Source: Bolinopsis microptera (lineage: Eukaryota; Ctenophora; Tentaculata; Lobata; Bolinopsidae). Taken from it: a stretch of DNA of 60,000 nucleotides. The stretch is from contig NC_087075.1 in assembly GCF_026151205.1 (NCBI RefSeq), forward strand, positions 16,054,571-16,114,570. Reading direction: 5' to 3'. Numbering within the stretch: the stretch's first letter is position 1; each line of letters starts with the position of its first letter. A program made the position numbers and the translations under genes. Shown piece after piece: positions 9,601-19,812 of the stretch. The notes beneath the pieces are model-generated. The model saw nothing but the letters and a program-made list of their open reading frames with translations. It did no database searches and was not told the DNA's origin.

Positions 9601-10297
9601 TGAACTCAAAACATCAACATCTGTCCCATCCTCCCTGCCCGTTTCACCGACCAAGCAGGTTGAGGCGTCTAACTCCACCACAGCTCTGCCTAGCATTCCA
9701 ACAATTGTCGCCACACAGGAGAGATCCTCGCCACATCTATCCTCCCTGTCCATCAGTCCCATCTCGTCTACCCTACAGAACGAAGACAAGTGGACCGTTA
9801 AAAGGAAGAAGGGTCCTCCTAGTCGTGTCGTCTCCGAGTTGATACCTCACCAAATAAACCCTTACAGGTTGCAACAGATCATCAGTAGGCAGGCCAAGCC
9901 TAAACATTTGGATATGCTTGCTCTTCAAAACAGGTATTCGCATGGTAATGTTGGCTCAGTTGCGGTGTTAGATGTGAAACCAAAACGTCGGACTAAAATG
10001 GCCATGTCAAAAAAGAAGGTAGCTAAAATCAAGTCCCTCTCTAAAATGTCGAGCTGTCCGCACTGCGAGACGAAGAGTCAGACAGGTATTATCCTGAACT
10101 TACTGAAAGCAGGATCTCCGAACAGCTGTAAACCTAACCTTGTCACCAAGAAAACCGACCTAACCATCCAAAACCAGAGGCCCAAGAAACACTTTCGAGT
10201 TTCGTTAAGCCAGGTGTCAACGATGTCTCAAAGTGTTGTAGATATTCAGCAGACTGGATCGTCGTTGAAGATCGTCGGGGAACAGACTTCGAGTTAG
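6661..10297 (+). CDS. TTLL3: Tubulin glycylase, TTLL3/TTLL8-like (two visible exons)
   Basis: Exons 6,661-7,757 and 8,089-10,297 join in phase (FFP-R-CYQLYSEEDRGDFIEDF) into a 1,101-residue protein. Known family role: ATP-grasp ligases that add the first glycine to glutamate side chains on tubulin tails in cilia and flagella. Visible: acidic, low-complexity residues 100-190; the TTLL3-type segment KRIFTILGPYPYLRR near 211-225 followed by GWVEK; then the catalytic core with WIMKPGAKSRGRG (520-532), WVIQKYIERP (554-563), FDIRQW (571-576), HLCNNSIQK near 612-620, and GADFMLD (691-697) with EIN (706-708), which carry the expected metal/ATP residues D693, E706 and N708. HLCNNSIQK and the N-terminal segment point to the glycylase group, not the glutamylases. 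The C-terminal 350 residues are Lys/Ser/Pro-rich. The ATG at 6,661 is the first in this exon, but the frame is open to the acceptor, so the true start may be upstream. TTLL3 against TTLL8 is not decided. Confidence 0.88.
7758..8088 (+). other. Intron of the TTLL3/8-like gene
   Basis: Donor CCCCAG|GTATGT and acceptor TCCTCCAG|GTG. The joined codon AG|G encodes the Arg of the conserved FFPRCY motif, which supports the exact boundaries. If the intron is kept, translation runs on to a TGA at 7,798-7,800 and gives a 379-residue protein without the catalytic core. Confidence 0.88.
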
Positions 10298-11805
10298 GGT
10301 TTGTTGGGTATCTTTAGTTTTTACATTTTAGGTTTAACGTTAATTATAGATTTATTGTCGTTCAAGCGATTTTATTTTGATGAAAATCAGAGAGTCGACC
10401 ATGTTATCCAATTTGAGATTAAATCGTGTTAAAGTATTTCGATCGGTTCTGAAAGAAATTCACGGAATTAATATTGAGTTCTTCACGGTATACAAGTATT
10501 ATAACAAACAAGTTTGTCATAATATATAATCATATATGTTACGATCTATTCAAAGATTTAAGTTTAATTATATATCACACCATCGCATTATTAGAAATTT
10601 TAAGTCAGAAGATTGCATACTATTCACTTTTTATTTATTGAATGTAATAATTCTTCTCTAATATGATTAATAAGTTATTCTGAAAAATTTTTAAATTGAA
10701 CTCTGAATCAACAGTTCATTGCATGAATTTTACAAACAAGGGGTATACTAGGAATTTAGGAGATTAGTATTATCATTACCGCCACTTGAAAGATGATTCG
10801 GGTAATTTTGCTTAAATTGATTAAATTAATTTATTCCAGGCTGGAGTTCAGTATCAAAGCCGTAAGGTTACTTTACTTAAGTAACCTTTACTTACTTTAC
10901 TTAAGCCTAGCACATTGCTCGCCGGGTGTTAAATTCATTGATACTTTGATTTATAGATTATTAATAACGTATTAATAATGGATAACTAAGCTCTTTTGAG
11001 AAACGAATCACTTTTATGTACAAAGATGTGTAAATATTTAAATGAGAAATTGTATGTAAATATTAAGTTCGAAATGAAATGTGTATATATAAATATAGAA
11101 ATGTACAAAGTTTTTCTTAACAAGTTACTTTAGTAACAGAGTGTTAAAACAAGTCGATTCATTGCAAATTCTGATTTGAACTGTGATCTTATAATACAAT
11201 TTGGCATTTCACTGATAACGTGTTATGAAATGGGAACGCAAGTTTCAGTACAAGTTCTAAATAATTTCTAACTAATTTCCATAACAACTTATAACACACA
11301 AGATTCTATTATAAACTGTAGAGACCACACTACTATAATTAAAAAATTATTATCATTAAAATTATTATATCGTATGTGTTTCATCGCAAACCACAACTCC
11401 ATATCACTCGTACGTAAGTGGTCACCTCTAGACTGTGCGAATGTCGTGTGTAGGTCAGATTATCGGCAGATCTGTGGTGAGAATTGAGCAGTGAATACGG
11501 TCTGAACATAGGTTCAGCAAGCTTTGCTTATGAATGAGAGTTTAGTGTCGTGTAGTGTGGGAAAATACTGAACTTATTAAAAATACTAAACTTACTGATA
11601 GAAAACACGCTGAAAACAAGCAAGTTCAATAGTCATCAGCAAACTTTATTATCAATTATACTTTGACATCTTATACTTTTACATCTTTTTAATATTTTAG
11701 ATAGTTTTCCTTCATGCAGGACTAATTAACTCTTTAAGAAGTTATTTTACTATCGAATTGTTAGAACACAGCACAGTGCAATATAATAATATATATATTA
11801 TACTG
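10298..11805. other. TTLL 3' flank and intergenic DNA, no further gene seen
   Basis: The 3' untranslated region begins after the TAG at 10,295-10,297. A variant poly(A) signal ATTAAA at 10,418-10,423 is the nearest candidate; no AATAAA is obvious in the first few hundred bases. The remainder is AT-rich without a convincing coding frame. A small inverted repeat (AAGGTTACTT at 10,864-10,873 and its complement at 10,879-10,888, 5-base loop) is set in a run of TTACTT-like words. Confidence 0.45.
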
Positions 11806-12574
11806 TACAGGGTGGGCCAAAAGTCACTGTGCAAACGTTGGCCTTAATAACTCAGTCACTGAGTGCCCAATTGAAATAATTTTTTCCGGTCGCGGTATGA
11901 CTTACTACCACCACTGGTTCGAGGAATTTGCCAAATCGAAAAATATTCGTGTTCATTTTTTTTCAAATGAAGGTTCATTTTTGCATTTATTGGATATTCG
12001 GATCGAGCTAAATTTTATTGAATTGTGTTTGGCCATCCGAATTACGTTTGTCCTGAAAAATTAGAGTTGTAGCTTCTCAGATCACAGATGACTGAGATAC
12101 GAAGCATAATGAGTTTATTCATTACGTGTGATCAGGTGATTGGCTTACCTAATCACGTGATTAGGTGACCCCGTTAAACATTACGGGAATCGTTAAGGTT
12201 GCCAAATTAAGGTGTCGTGTCACGGTGTCACATAATCACCCAGTCAATTTTGTTGAAACGAGATACACAAAATGCTTGATAACTTCGTCATTTCTAATCT
12301 GTTTTGCCTCATTTTTTTCAGATCAGAGGCAACATTTAATAATCTACCGTCTCTGAAAAAATTTGGCGTCCAGCGTGTTCAGAAAGAACAATATTATAGG
12401 TGTTTTAATATTGAATGGGCGTGGTCTAAAATATTCGAATTTTCAAATTTTGGCGACAGAATCCTCGAACAAGAAGGTACAGTATGCTGTCTGCAAAGCA
12501 ACAGCTCTCAAATATAAAACACGGCGGAGGTACAAGACCAAACGTTTGCACAGTGACTTTTGGCCCACCATGTA
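11806..12574. mobile_element. 765-bp TIR element with TA target duplication (Tc1/mariner-like MITE)
   Basis: Terminal inverted repeats of 32 bp at 11,808-11,839 and 12,541-12,572 differ at one position. The left end begins CAGGGTGGGCCAAAAG. Both ends are flanked by TA (11,806-11,807 and 12,573-12,574). TA duplication is the mark of the Tc1/mariner (IS630) group. Short open frames inside, up to 100 codons, show no transposase (no DDE/D block), so the copy is non-autonomous or an internally deleted relic. The near identity of the TIRs suggests it is not very old. Confidence 0.82.
12147..12166. repeat. 20-bp perfect palindrome inside the TIR element
   Basis: ACCTAATCACGTGATTAGGT equals its own reverse complement. 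The centre is the E-box CACGTG, and related TCAGGTGATT/ATCACGTG words lie just beside it. It could be a protein-binding site carried by the transposon; that is inference. Confidence 0.7.
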
Positions 12575-12899
12575 TAATCAATTATATTATCACTTTATCA
12601 TGCTAATAAAGTATCAACTTCTTACGAGACGTTTTAACATTCTACATAATATTGTATGTTATTAATATATAATATATGTAATTATTAATATAGTAATATG
12701 TCGCATATTTCACCCCTCCAGTCTAGCAAAACTATCTGTTATTCTGCCAGCTGTGCAAGAAGCAAATAAGCAGCTTATCTATGAAATATCTTACTTACAT
12801 TCAAATGGTCGGACATTTCATACCACAATATTGGTCCCTGCTTTCAAGTATCGGGTAATCAAACAAAATTTAAGATTGCACTAAAAGTTTTAGCAGTGT

Positions 12900-12932
12900 G
12901 TGTAATCTGCACACGCTGTGTGTGTCATCTGC

Positions 12933-12987
<55 letters not shown>

Positions 12988-13019
12988 CACACTCTGCATA
13001 GTGGGTGTAATCTGCACAC
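12900..13019. repeat. (AGT)18 microsatellite between 15-bp direct repeats
   Basis: A pure trinucleotide run of AGT spans 12,933-12,986 (54 bp, 18 copies). The word GTGTAATCTGCACAC stands on both sides, at 12,900-12,914 and 13,005-13,019, within GTG/CAC-rich flanks. Such a long uninterrupted run is expected to vary in length between individuals. Confidence 0.9.
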
Positions 13020-14253
13020 CCTGCACACTTGGTCCTGCAAAGTGTCTGGCTCCAATGCACCAGCCTAGGGCGTGCAAACTGTTTAATACCTCCAATATAC
13101 GTAATCTATTTCTTTTGATCCTTGCCGGCCCTTTTGTGACACGATGGATAGATAATAGAGTGTGATCGAGCTTAGCATGTTACGTAAAGTCGGTTAAAAC
13201 AGCATCTGCACACGCTACAACGAGCAGTGGATGCTACTCTAGTAGCAGAGAGGGGTGTGCAGTGTGCACAGTGGGCAGTGGATGCGGAGACTGCTGAAAG
13301 TGCTGTAAACGTGAATGCTAAGATGTTAAGAGTGTTAAGAGTGCAAAGAGTACTGTAAGTGCTATGAGTGCTGTGAGTGTTATGAGTGCAAAAAGTTCTA
13401 TTCAGGTGTTGTGAGATGATAAAGGCAATATTAAGAGTGTTATATTATATACATTATATTAAGCTTAGTGTTCCAAAACTTCCGTGTGTTTCGCGAAATA
13501 AAACCATACTCTGTATTATTGTGGGCACATCTTCATAGTACAGGTCAGTATAAATTAGTGTAACTGTATTGTTGTGTAACTGTCTAGATCTCACATTGTG
13601 GTCATGTTTACTTTAGGCACTTTAGAACATAAGTACTTAAACGCTTAATTAGTTACAGGCTATGAAAGGGTATTCTCACTGGTTTAGCGCTGTGAATCCT
13701 ACCAATTAGAGTCTTCAGCTATGAAAAGATGTGTTGGACTTTATTGCAACTGGTTTAGCTCAGGAAATTCTTCTATTTAGACGCTCATATCAGAGAAATA
13801 TCATAATATGAAGAGATGCATACTTTGCTTTGTTATAAGTTATTTGTTAATTAGCGAAGACAATTCCGCATGTATTATAGTGGTATATCTGAGGGATATA
13901 TCATAATATGAAAGGATAAGTTAGACTCCATTGTCATTGGTATAGCGCACATAATTCTAGAAATTAGATTCACATATTAGACTGTCATATATCTGTCTAA
14001 ATACTACCTAATTAATTAACTAATTACTTAATTAGTCTGGAACTACAGTAAATGTTCTAAATCATGCTTTAGGATACAGTTGCAGGTTTAAAGGATTTTA
14101 ATATTTGCTCATTAAAGCTTCAGAATTGTAAATTCCACAAATTTGATTTCTAAATTCTCTTAAAATGTCAAATTATGACTTTTAATAATTAATATAATCA
14201 AATAAAGCAAATTCTGTTGTAGAGGTTAATAATTAACAAATTTACAATTCCAG
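13020..14253. other. Intergenic or intronic DNA, no gene seen
   Basis: No convincing coding frame. The stretch 13,298-13,392 is made of imperfect 9-11 bp words of the AGTGCTGTGAG and TGTTAAGAGTG type. Part of this interval may be an intron of the gene whose exon begins at 14,254, because a splice acceptor stands there. I did not find the matching donor or exon. Confidence 0.45.
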
Positions 14254-14254
14254 C

Positions 14255-14638
14255 ATGGAAGAAGTTCCCGTTATTGTCTTTGAAGAGCCTGTATTTGGAC
14301 GCAGTTTTCCTGCCAACCCCAACAAACGTAAAATCTCCAAAAAGTCAGAGCCAGAAAAGGAGCCCAGCATAAAACGGTTAAAGTTCGAATTTGAGAAATT
14401 CACAGCGCAGAATACAAAGGAGAAGAAGAAGTACCGGTACAGTAAAATAGTTGAGTTAGGAGGATGGGCGGAGAAGGAGAAGACTATGCCGTTACCTCTA
14501 AAAAGGAAGATAGAAGAAGCGAAGAAGAAGAGACAGTTGAAAGATATTGAGCTGGGTAAGCTGGACGCCAAAAGTATGAGTAAAAGTAAAAAGAAGAATA
14601 GTAATAGATCAAGAAAGAAGGGAAAGGGTGGGGCGTAG
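14255..14638 (+). CDS. Short Lys-rich protein or terminal exon, possibly C1orf131/DUF4602-like
   Basis: The frame gives 127 residues from an ATG placed one base after a good acceptor (ACAATTCCAG, AG at 14,252-14,253). It may therefore be the last exon of a longer gene, with this Met internal. The protein starts EEVPVIVFEEP, has a basic stretch near 24-41, a segment FEFEKFTAQNTKEKKK near 44-59, IVELGG at 65-70, and ends in a Lys/Ser/Arg-rich tail of nuclear or nucleolar look. The order VxVFxxP, then FE-x-KF, then a Lys-rich turn, then LGG/LGA, resembles the C-terminal DUF4602 region of C1orf131-type ribosome-biogenesis proteins, but I base this on remembered motif order and it could be wrong. 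Codon use and acidic/basic alternation argue for real coding. Confidence 0.55.
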   Translation: MEEVPVIVFEEPVFGRSFPANPNKRKISKKSEPEKEPSIKRLKFEFEKFTAQNTKEKKKYRYSKIVELGGWAEKEKTMPLPLKRKIEEAKKKRQLKDIELGKLDAKSMSKSKKKNSNRSRKKGKGGA

Positions 14639-15745
14639 TTTGAAATTGTAATAGGTTTTTAACTGTTAAACCTTCGAAGGTAGCTTGAATTCCGGACCTG
14701 ATTTACTCTCTCGGGTTTTATTCATTAATATGACGTTTAAAGTTTAATTTATTGGGTTTCATTTACTGATTTCAGATTTTCAATTGACCAACATGGACAT
14801 TTGTTTTACCAGTTTTGATAGAATATGATTTGAACTTATATTGACATGTACATTATGGGAGGCATATACCCGTATTCTTCTGAGCATTACTAAAAATGGG
14901 TGTCTGATTGCTTTTAGTACAAAGTCTAATGCCTCGTTACGGTCAGCCGCTCCATAATGTTAAATACTTGCTCTGCAATATTAAAATGCTCAATTTGAAA
15001 TGGTGCCAGATCGTAATACGATAACGATGAATTTAGGGTAGGTGATGAGATTAACTTATTACCCTCCTATGGCAACTGTTGTATTTACTGTTTTATAACT
15101 TATTGTTGCACAGCAACCCTTGGATACTTTAGAATGCACTCATATAACTTAAAAATATCAATTCTTAAAAAATGTTACGGCACGTGAATCATATTCTGTG
15201 TCATAATCATTTGTTATAATCATTTGAGGTTATAAGAACATTCATGAACAGCAGCGGAGACTATGTAATTCTTCCAAGAAATTTCAACCACAATCTGCAT
15301 CAACCTGTAATTGCATGCAACTCTGCCTCGCTGTGTCTCGCCTGGTCGAGTACGTTATTGTGATTTCAAACTTTAAAATTCTGCAGTTTGAAACGACACT
15401 CTACAATTTACAACAAGTTCTCGAACATTCCAACAGCTAATTCAAACTCTGAAAACATTTAAACTATGTAAGAGAGCACTAATGTCTAATAGTCTAATGT
15501 TATGGTGAGCTGTTGTTTAACACAAGGAGCACTCTTTTTATTTTAACCGCACTTTAGCTCGTCTATCAATCAGCATTATATCATGTACTACTGCAGTAGT
15601 GTAACCCGGCCTTTATATATAATATGTATCATGTATCCTGAGCTGCAAACTGTTACCTCTGGAAGGCTGTTTAAAATATGCGAATTATTGAAAATATGTT
15701 TACGTTTGGATGATAATAATCACTTTATAATTAGTAATGATGAGT
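14639..15745. other. 3' flank, no gene recognised
   Basis: AT-rich DNA after the stop at 14,636-14,638. A 75-codon frame reaching into the 31-bp array has no recognisable motif. No repeat or mobile element stands out before 15,746. Confidence 0.45.
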
Positions 15746-16520
15746 TGATTGGTTGTGCCATGATGTTGGGATGCTCTGATTGGTTGTGCCATGATGTTTG
15801 GGTGCTCTGATTGGTTGTGACATGATGTTGGGGTGCTCTGATTGGTTGTGCCATGATGTTGGGGTGCTCTGATTGGTTGTGACATGATGTTGGGGTGCTC
15901 TGATTGGTTGTGCCATGATGTTGGGGTGCTCTGATTGGTTGTGACATGATGTTGGGGTGCTCTGATTGGTTGTGCCATGATGTTGGGGTGCTCTGATTGG
16001 TTGTGACATGATGTTGGGGTGCTCTGATTGGTTGTGACATGATGTTGGGTGCTCTGATTGGTTGTGACATGATGTTGGGGTGCTCTGATTGGTTGTGACA
16101 TGATGTTGGGGTGCTCTGATTGGTTGTGACATGAATCATGATGTTGGGGTGCTCTGATTGGTTGTGACATGATGTTGGGGTGCTCTGATTGGTTGTGACA
16201 TGAAGTTGGGTGCTCTGATTGGTTGTAACATGATGTTGGGGTGCTCTGATTGGTTGTGACATGATGTTGGGGTGCTCTGATTGGTTGTGACATGATGTTG
16301 GGGTGCTCTGATTGGTTGTGACATGATGTTGGGGTGCTCTGATTGGTTGTGCCATGATGTTGGGGTGCTCTGATTGATTGTGACATGATGTTGGGGTGCT
16401 CTGATTGGTTTTGCCATGATGTTGGGTGCTCTGATTGGTTGTGCCATGATGTTGGGGTGCTCTGATTGATTGTGACATGATGTTGGGGTGCTCTGATTGG
16501 TTTTGCCATGATGTAGGGTG
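15746..16520. repeat. 31-bp minisatellite, about 25 copies, with a CCAAT box in most units
   Basis: The unit contains GATGTTGGGGTGCTC followed by TGATTGGTTGTGACAT. On the minus strand nearly every unit has AACCAATCAG, which matches the NF-Y CCAAT-box consensus. Units differ mainly at GCCATG/GACATG and in the length of the G run; at least two have GATTGATT, which breaks the box. The first eight or so copies tend to alternate GCC and GAC, hinting at a 62-bp dimer. One copy carries a small ATGAATC insertion near 16,133. As 31 is not a multiple of 3 and the unit lacks minus-strand stops, all three minus frames are open; these are not genes. Confidence 0.93.
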
Positions 16521-16636
16521 GGGGGGGGGGGAACCAACAGGCATTAATGGCAGTATTTTAAAATTTTGCTCAGACTGCCACTGCCATTAATGCCCATTAA
16601 TGCCCATTAATGCCCATTAATGCACATTAATGCCCA
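16521..16636. repeat. Poly-G tract, 15-bp inverted repeat and 10-bp CATTAATGCC array
   Basis: A run of 12 G at the end of the minisatellite is followed by GGCATTAATGGCAGT (16,540-16,554), whose exact complement stands at 16,580-16,594, a hairpin with a 25-base loop. The right arm opens a tandem array of about five CATTAATGCC units, to about 16,636. The arms and the array share the ATTAAT core, so the array may have grown from the hairpin arm. Confidence 0.85.
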
Positions 16637-16849
16637 TATTTAATAGAAAAATCGAAACCATGAGACACGTGCTTTCTCGACAGTAGTAGTTCTCTATCTC
16701 AGATGGCAGTCTAATACACAGACCACATGAGCGTCAGCTTTCAATCGGTACTAGAGCACTGAGGCGAGATCCTTCCGGGATGTATGATCCTTCTTCGTCT
16801 GTATCAGTATCGCATGATCCATAGCCTTGCTGGCTAAGCTCGGGTGGGC
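16637..16849. other. Unique-looking DNA, nothing recognised
   Basis: About 210 bp of mixed-composition sequence between arrays. I see no coding frame, and a scan by eye for tRNA A- and B-box order is negative. Confidence 0.45.
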
Positions 16850-16992
16850 GACAATTGACCCCCCGACAATTGACCCCGACAATTGACCCTAACCCTGACC
16901 CTAACCCTAACCCTTACCCTAAGTCCTAACCCTAACCCTAACCCTAACCCTTACCCTAACCCTAACCCTGACCCTAACCCTAACCCTAACCC
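16850..16992. repeat. Telomere-type CCCTAA repeat led in by a 13-bp triplet repeat
   Basis: Three copies of GACAATTGACCCC-like words (16,850-16,885) pass smoothly into CCCTAA repeats with variants CCCTGA, CCCTTA and TAAGTCC up to the gap. This is the C-rich strand of the TTAGGG animal telomere repeat. At a right-hand chromosome end the plus strand should read TTAGGG, so the orientation is the reverse of a terminal telomere for this contig. It is either an interstitial block or the mark of a misjoined contig. Confidence 0.9.
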
Positions 16993-17092
16993 NNNNNNNN
17001 NNNNNNNNNNNNNNNNNNNNNNNNNNNNNNNNNNNNNNNNNNNNNNNNNNNNNNNNNNNNNNNNNNNNNNNNNNNNNNNNNNNNNNNNNNNN
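16993..17092. other. Scaffold gap of exactly 100 N
   Basis: A round 100-N run is the usual convention for a gap of unknown size. The join between the CCCTAA repeat and the following satellite is therefore not shown by sequence. Confidence 0.98.
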
Positions 17093-19812
17093 CCCCCAAA
17101 AAAAAACACCCTAACCAATTTTCCCATATAAAAAAACCTAAAATTTCCTTAAATAAAACCTATTAACATAACCAAAAACATTCCTAAAAAACACCCTACC
17201 CCAAAACCCCTTTTTAAAAATTTTTCCCCCAAATACCAATTTAAAAACCCCTTAATTCCCCATCCCTAGTTAAAACCTACCCTAGTTCCCCTTTTTAAAA
17301 AATTACCTAAATAAATATACCCTAAACCAATTTCTTAAAAACCTAACCATAGTTACCCCCCAGTTACCAATTTTCCTAAAGTTACCCCCTTTTTCCCCAA
17401 AAAAAAAAAATTTAATCCCCCCCAAAAAAAAAACCCTTCCTTTAAAAACCCCCCAAAAAAACACCCTTTTCCAAGTTAAAAAACCCATTAATAACACCAA
17501 CCAAGTTACTTTTAAAGTACACCCACCCAAAATTTAACCATTAGTTTTCCCCTAAAGTTTCCCTAGACACTACAGAAAACCCTATTACACTTTCCTAGCA
17601 ACTCTAGTAAAAAAACCCTAGTAAAACACTACTATTACCATAGTAAAACACTATTACCCTAGTAAAACCTTTTTAAAGTTACACTCTATTTAAAACACCA
17701 CATTTACCAAAAGTTACACAAAAATTTTACCATATTTTAAACTACTTTAAAGTTTTAAAAAAATTTCCTTTAGTTACACATTTAGTAAAACCCCCTTTAA
17801 AAATTTAAAACAAACCAAAGTAAAAACCACAGTTTCCAAGTTACACTCTATTACCATAGTAAAACTACTTTAAAGTTACACTACATTAAAACCATAATTA
17901 ACACTACTAAATTACCAAGAAAACCCTACCCATAAATAACACTACTTATTAAACTCCCTACCATAAACACTACTAGTACCAATTTCAACTAAAAACCCTA
18001 GTAAAACTACGTAAAATAAACACTACTAAGTTAAACCCCATAGTTAAAAACTAATTTTAAAGTTACACAACTATTTTAAAATTTCCCAAAAAATAACCCC
18101 TTTTAAAGAAAAACTACAATTTTAAATTTACACTCTGTTTCCAAGTAACACTACTAGTTTCCCCAAAATTACAACTTAAAACAAAATTACACTACTAGTT
18201 ACCATAGTTACACCACTAGTACCAAGAACCCCCCAATAAAACCCTATTAATACATTTTCCATAGTTTACACTACTAAATTTAAAACCATAGTACCCACTT
18301 TTAAAGTAAAAACTACCCTATTAAACCATAGTTAAAAACATTACCTAACACTACCCTTTTAAAGTAACACTACTAGACCCCCCTTAGTAAAACACCTCTA
18401 GTTACCCAAAAACACAAACTAGTTACCCCATTAAAATAAAATTTCCCCAAGTTACACTAATTCCATAGTTACACTACAAAATTACCCAAAGAACAATAAA
18501 ATAGTTTAAAAACCTTTTGTTAAAACACCCTATACCCAATTAACCATTAAAGTTTAAAAATACAAAAATTTAAAACACTATTAAAACAAGAAAAACTACT
18601 AAAATTTCCATAGTTAACACCCAAAAAAAGTTACACTACTATTTTTAAACTTTTAATCACTACCCTTAAAAGTTAAAAACTACTTTTAAAAGTAAACTAC
18701 TAGTTTAAAAATTCCAAAGTTTTACCATTAAATTAAAAACTATATTACCATAGTTAAAAAACCCTACCATAGAAAACTACCCCAGTTTTAACCCCCCTCT
18801 GTACCCCTAGTTACACACTAGTTTACCTATTAATAATTACCATATTTACACCTTTTTAAAGTTTACACACCTAGTTCCAAAGAACTCTTGTTTCCAAATT
18901 AAAACACCCTTTTCCAATTAAAACTTTCCCCCGTTTAAAAAAAAATTTTTTAAAAAAACACCTTTAAAACCTTAGTAAACACTATTAAAAGTTTTAAAAC
19001 CCCTTTCCCCAAGTAACACTACTATTACCTATTTTACCTACTAGTTACCAAAGTTACACTACTAGTTACCAAAAAACCTATTAAAGTTTACCCTACCCTT
19101 AAATTAAAAACCTTACCAAAGTTACCCCCCCATACCAAGTTAAAAACCCCACTAGTAAAACCTTAGTTTAAAAACCTTAGTACCCTAGTTAAAAAACTAT
19201 TAAAGTTTAAAACTACTAGTTTCCAAGTTAACACTTTTAAAAAGAAAAACTACAAAATTACCCTTTTTAAAATAATTACCAAAGTTAACACCCTTTTCCA
19301 ATTTAAAAACCCCACGTTACCCTAGTTACACTACTATTACCACACTAAATAAATACCTTATACAACTATTTTAAAAACCATAGTTAAAAACCACTTAACC
19401 AAGTTAAAACCTATTAATATTACCTACTATTACCAAGTTTACACACTACTAGTTTCCATAGTACACTACTTTGTACCATATTAAATTACACACATTACCA
19501 TAGTATACACCCCATAGACCAAAAAGTTAACACACCCTAACCAGGGAACAACTATAGTTACATCCCCAAAACCCCCCTTTTTAATAAATTACCTTTTAAT
19601 AATTTCCAAGTTTACCTAATTTTCCACACCATTTATTTTACCACCATATACCCCAACCCAAAATTACAATCCCTAATTAAATACCCCCCCTTTTTTCCCT
19701 TTTTAAAACCTTTTCCTATAGTAAAACTACCCTTTTAAATTTACCTACAAAATACCTAATTTTTAAACCCCTAACCCCTAAAATTAAAAACCATTTTTAA
19801 AAACACTAAAAA
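17093..19812. repeat. G-poor degenerate satellite, probably a 21-bp unit, low-quality consensus
   Basis: Almost all A, C and T with long A, C and T runs. The clearest patches (for example near 18,190 and 19,045) read TTACACTACTAG followed by TTACCATAG, a 21-bp unit, and much of the rest can be read as damaged versions of these words. Homopolymer stretching and loss suggest unpolished consensus. No gene is supported; minus-strand frames here are low-complexity. Confidence 0.6.

Noticed and set aside
9562-9842. Overlapping frames on both strands inside the TTLL C-terminal exon
   Set aside because: Shadows of the Ser/Pro/Thr-rich TTLL coding sequence.
12165-12665. Frames of 63-100 codons in and after the TA-flanked element
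   Set aside because: No transposase motif; they cross the TIR and its boundary, so they are unlikely to be genes.
15700-16544. Three overlapping minus-strand frames of up to 274 codons with NQSEHPNIM-type repeats
   Set aside because: They are the 31-bp minisatellite read in all three frames. The unit lacks stops on that strand and its length is not a multiple of three, so every frame is open. No start context, splice or domain supports a gene.
16700-16850. Possible tRNA or small RNA gene
   Set aside because: No A-box/B-box pair at proper spacing and no cloverleaf seen by eye.
16886-16992. True chromosome end
   Set aside because: The repeat is oriented as the C-rich strand on the plus strand at the right side of the contig, opposite to a terminal right telomere, and more sequence is scaffolded after it.
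17303-17530. Minus-strand frame rich in Phe, Gly and Trp
   Set aside because: Arises from homopolymer-rich, low-quality satellite sequence.
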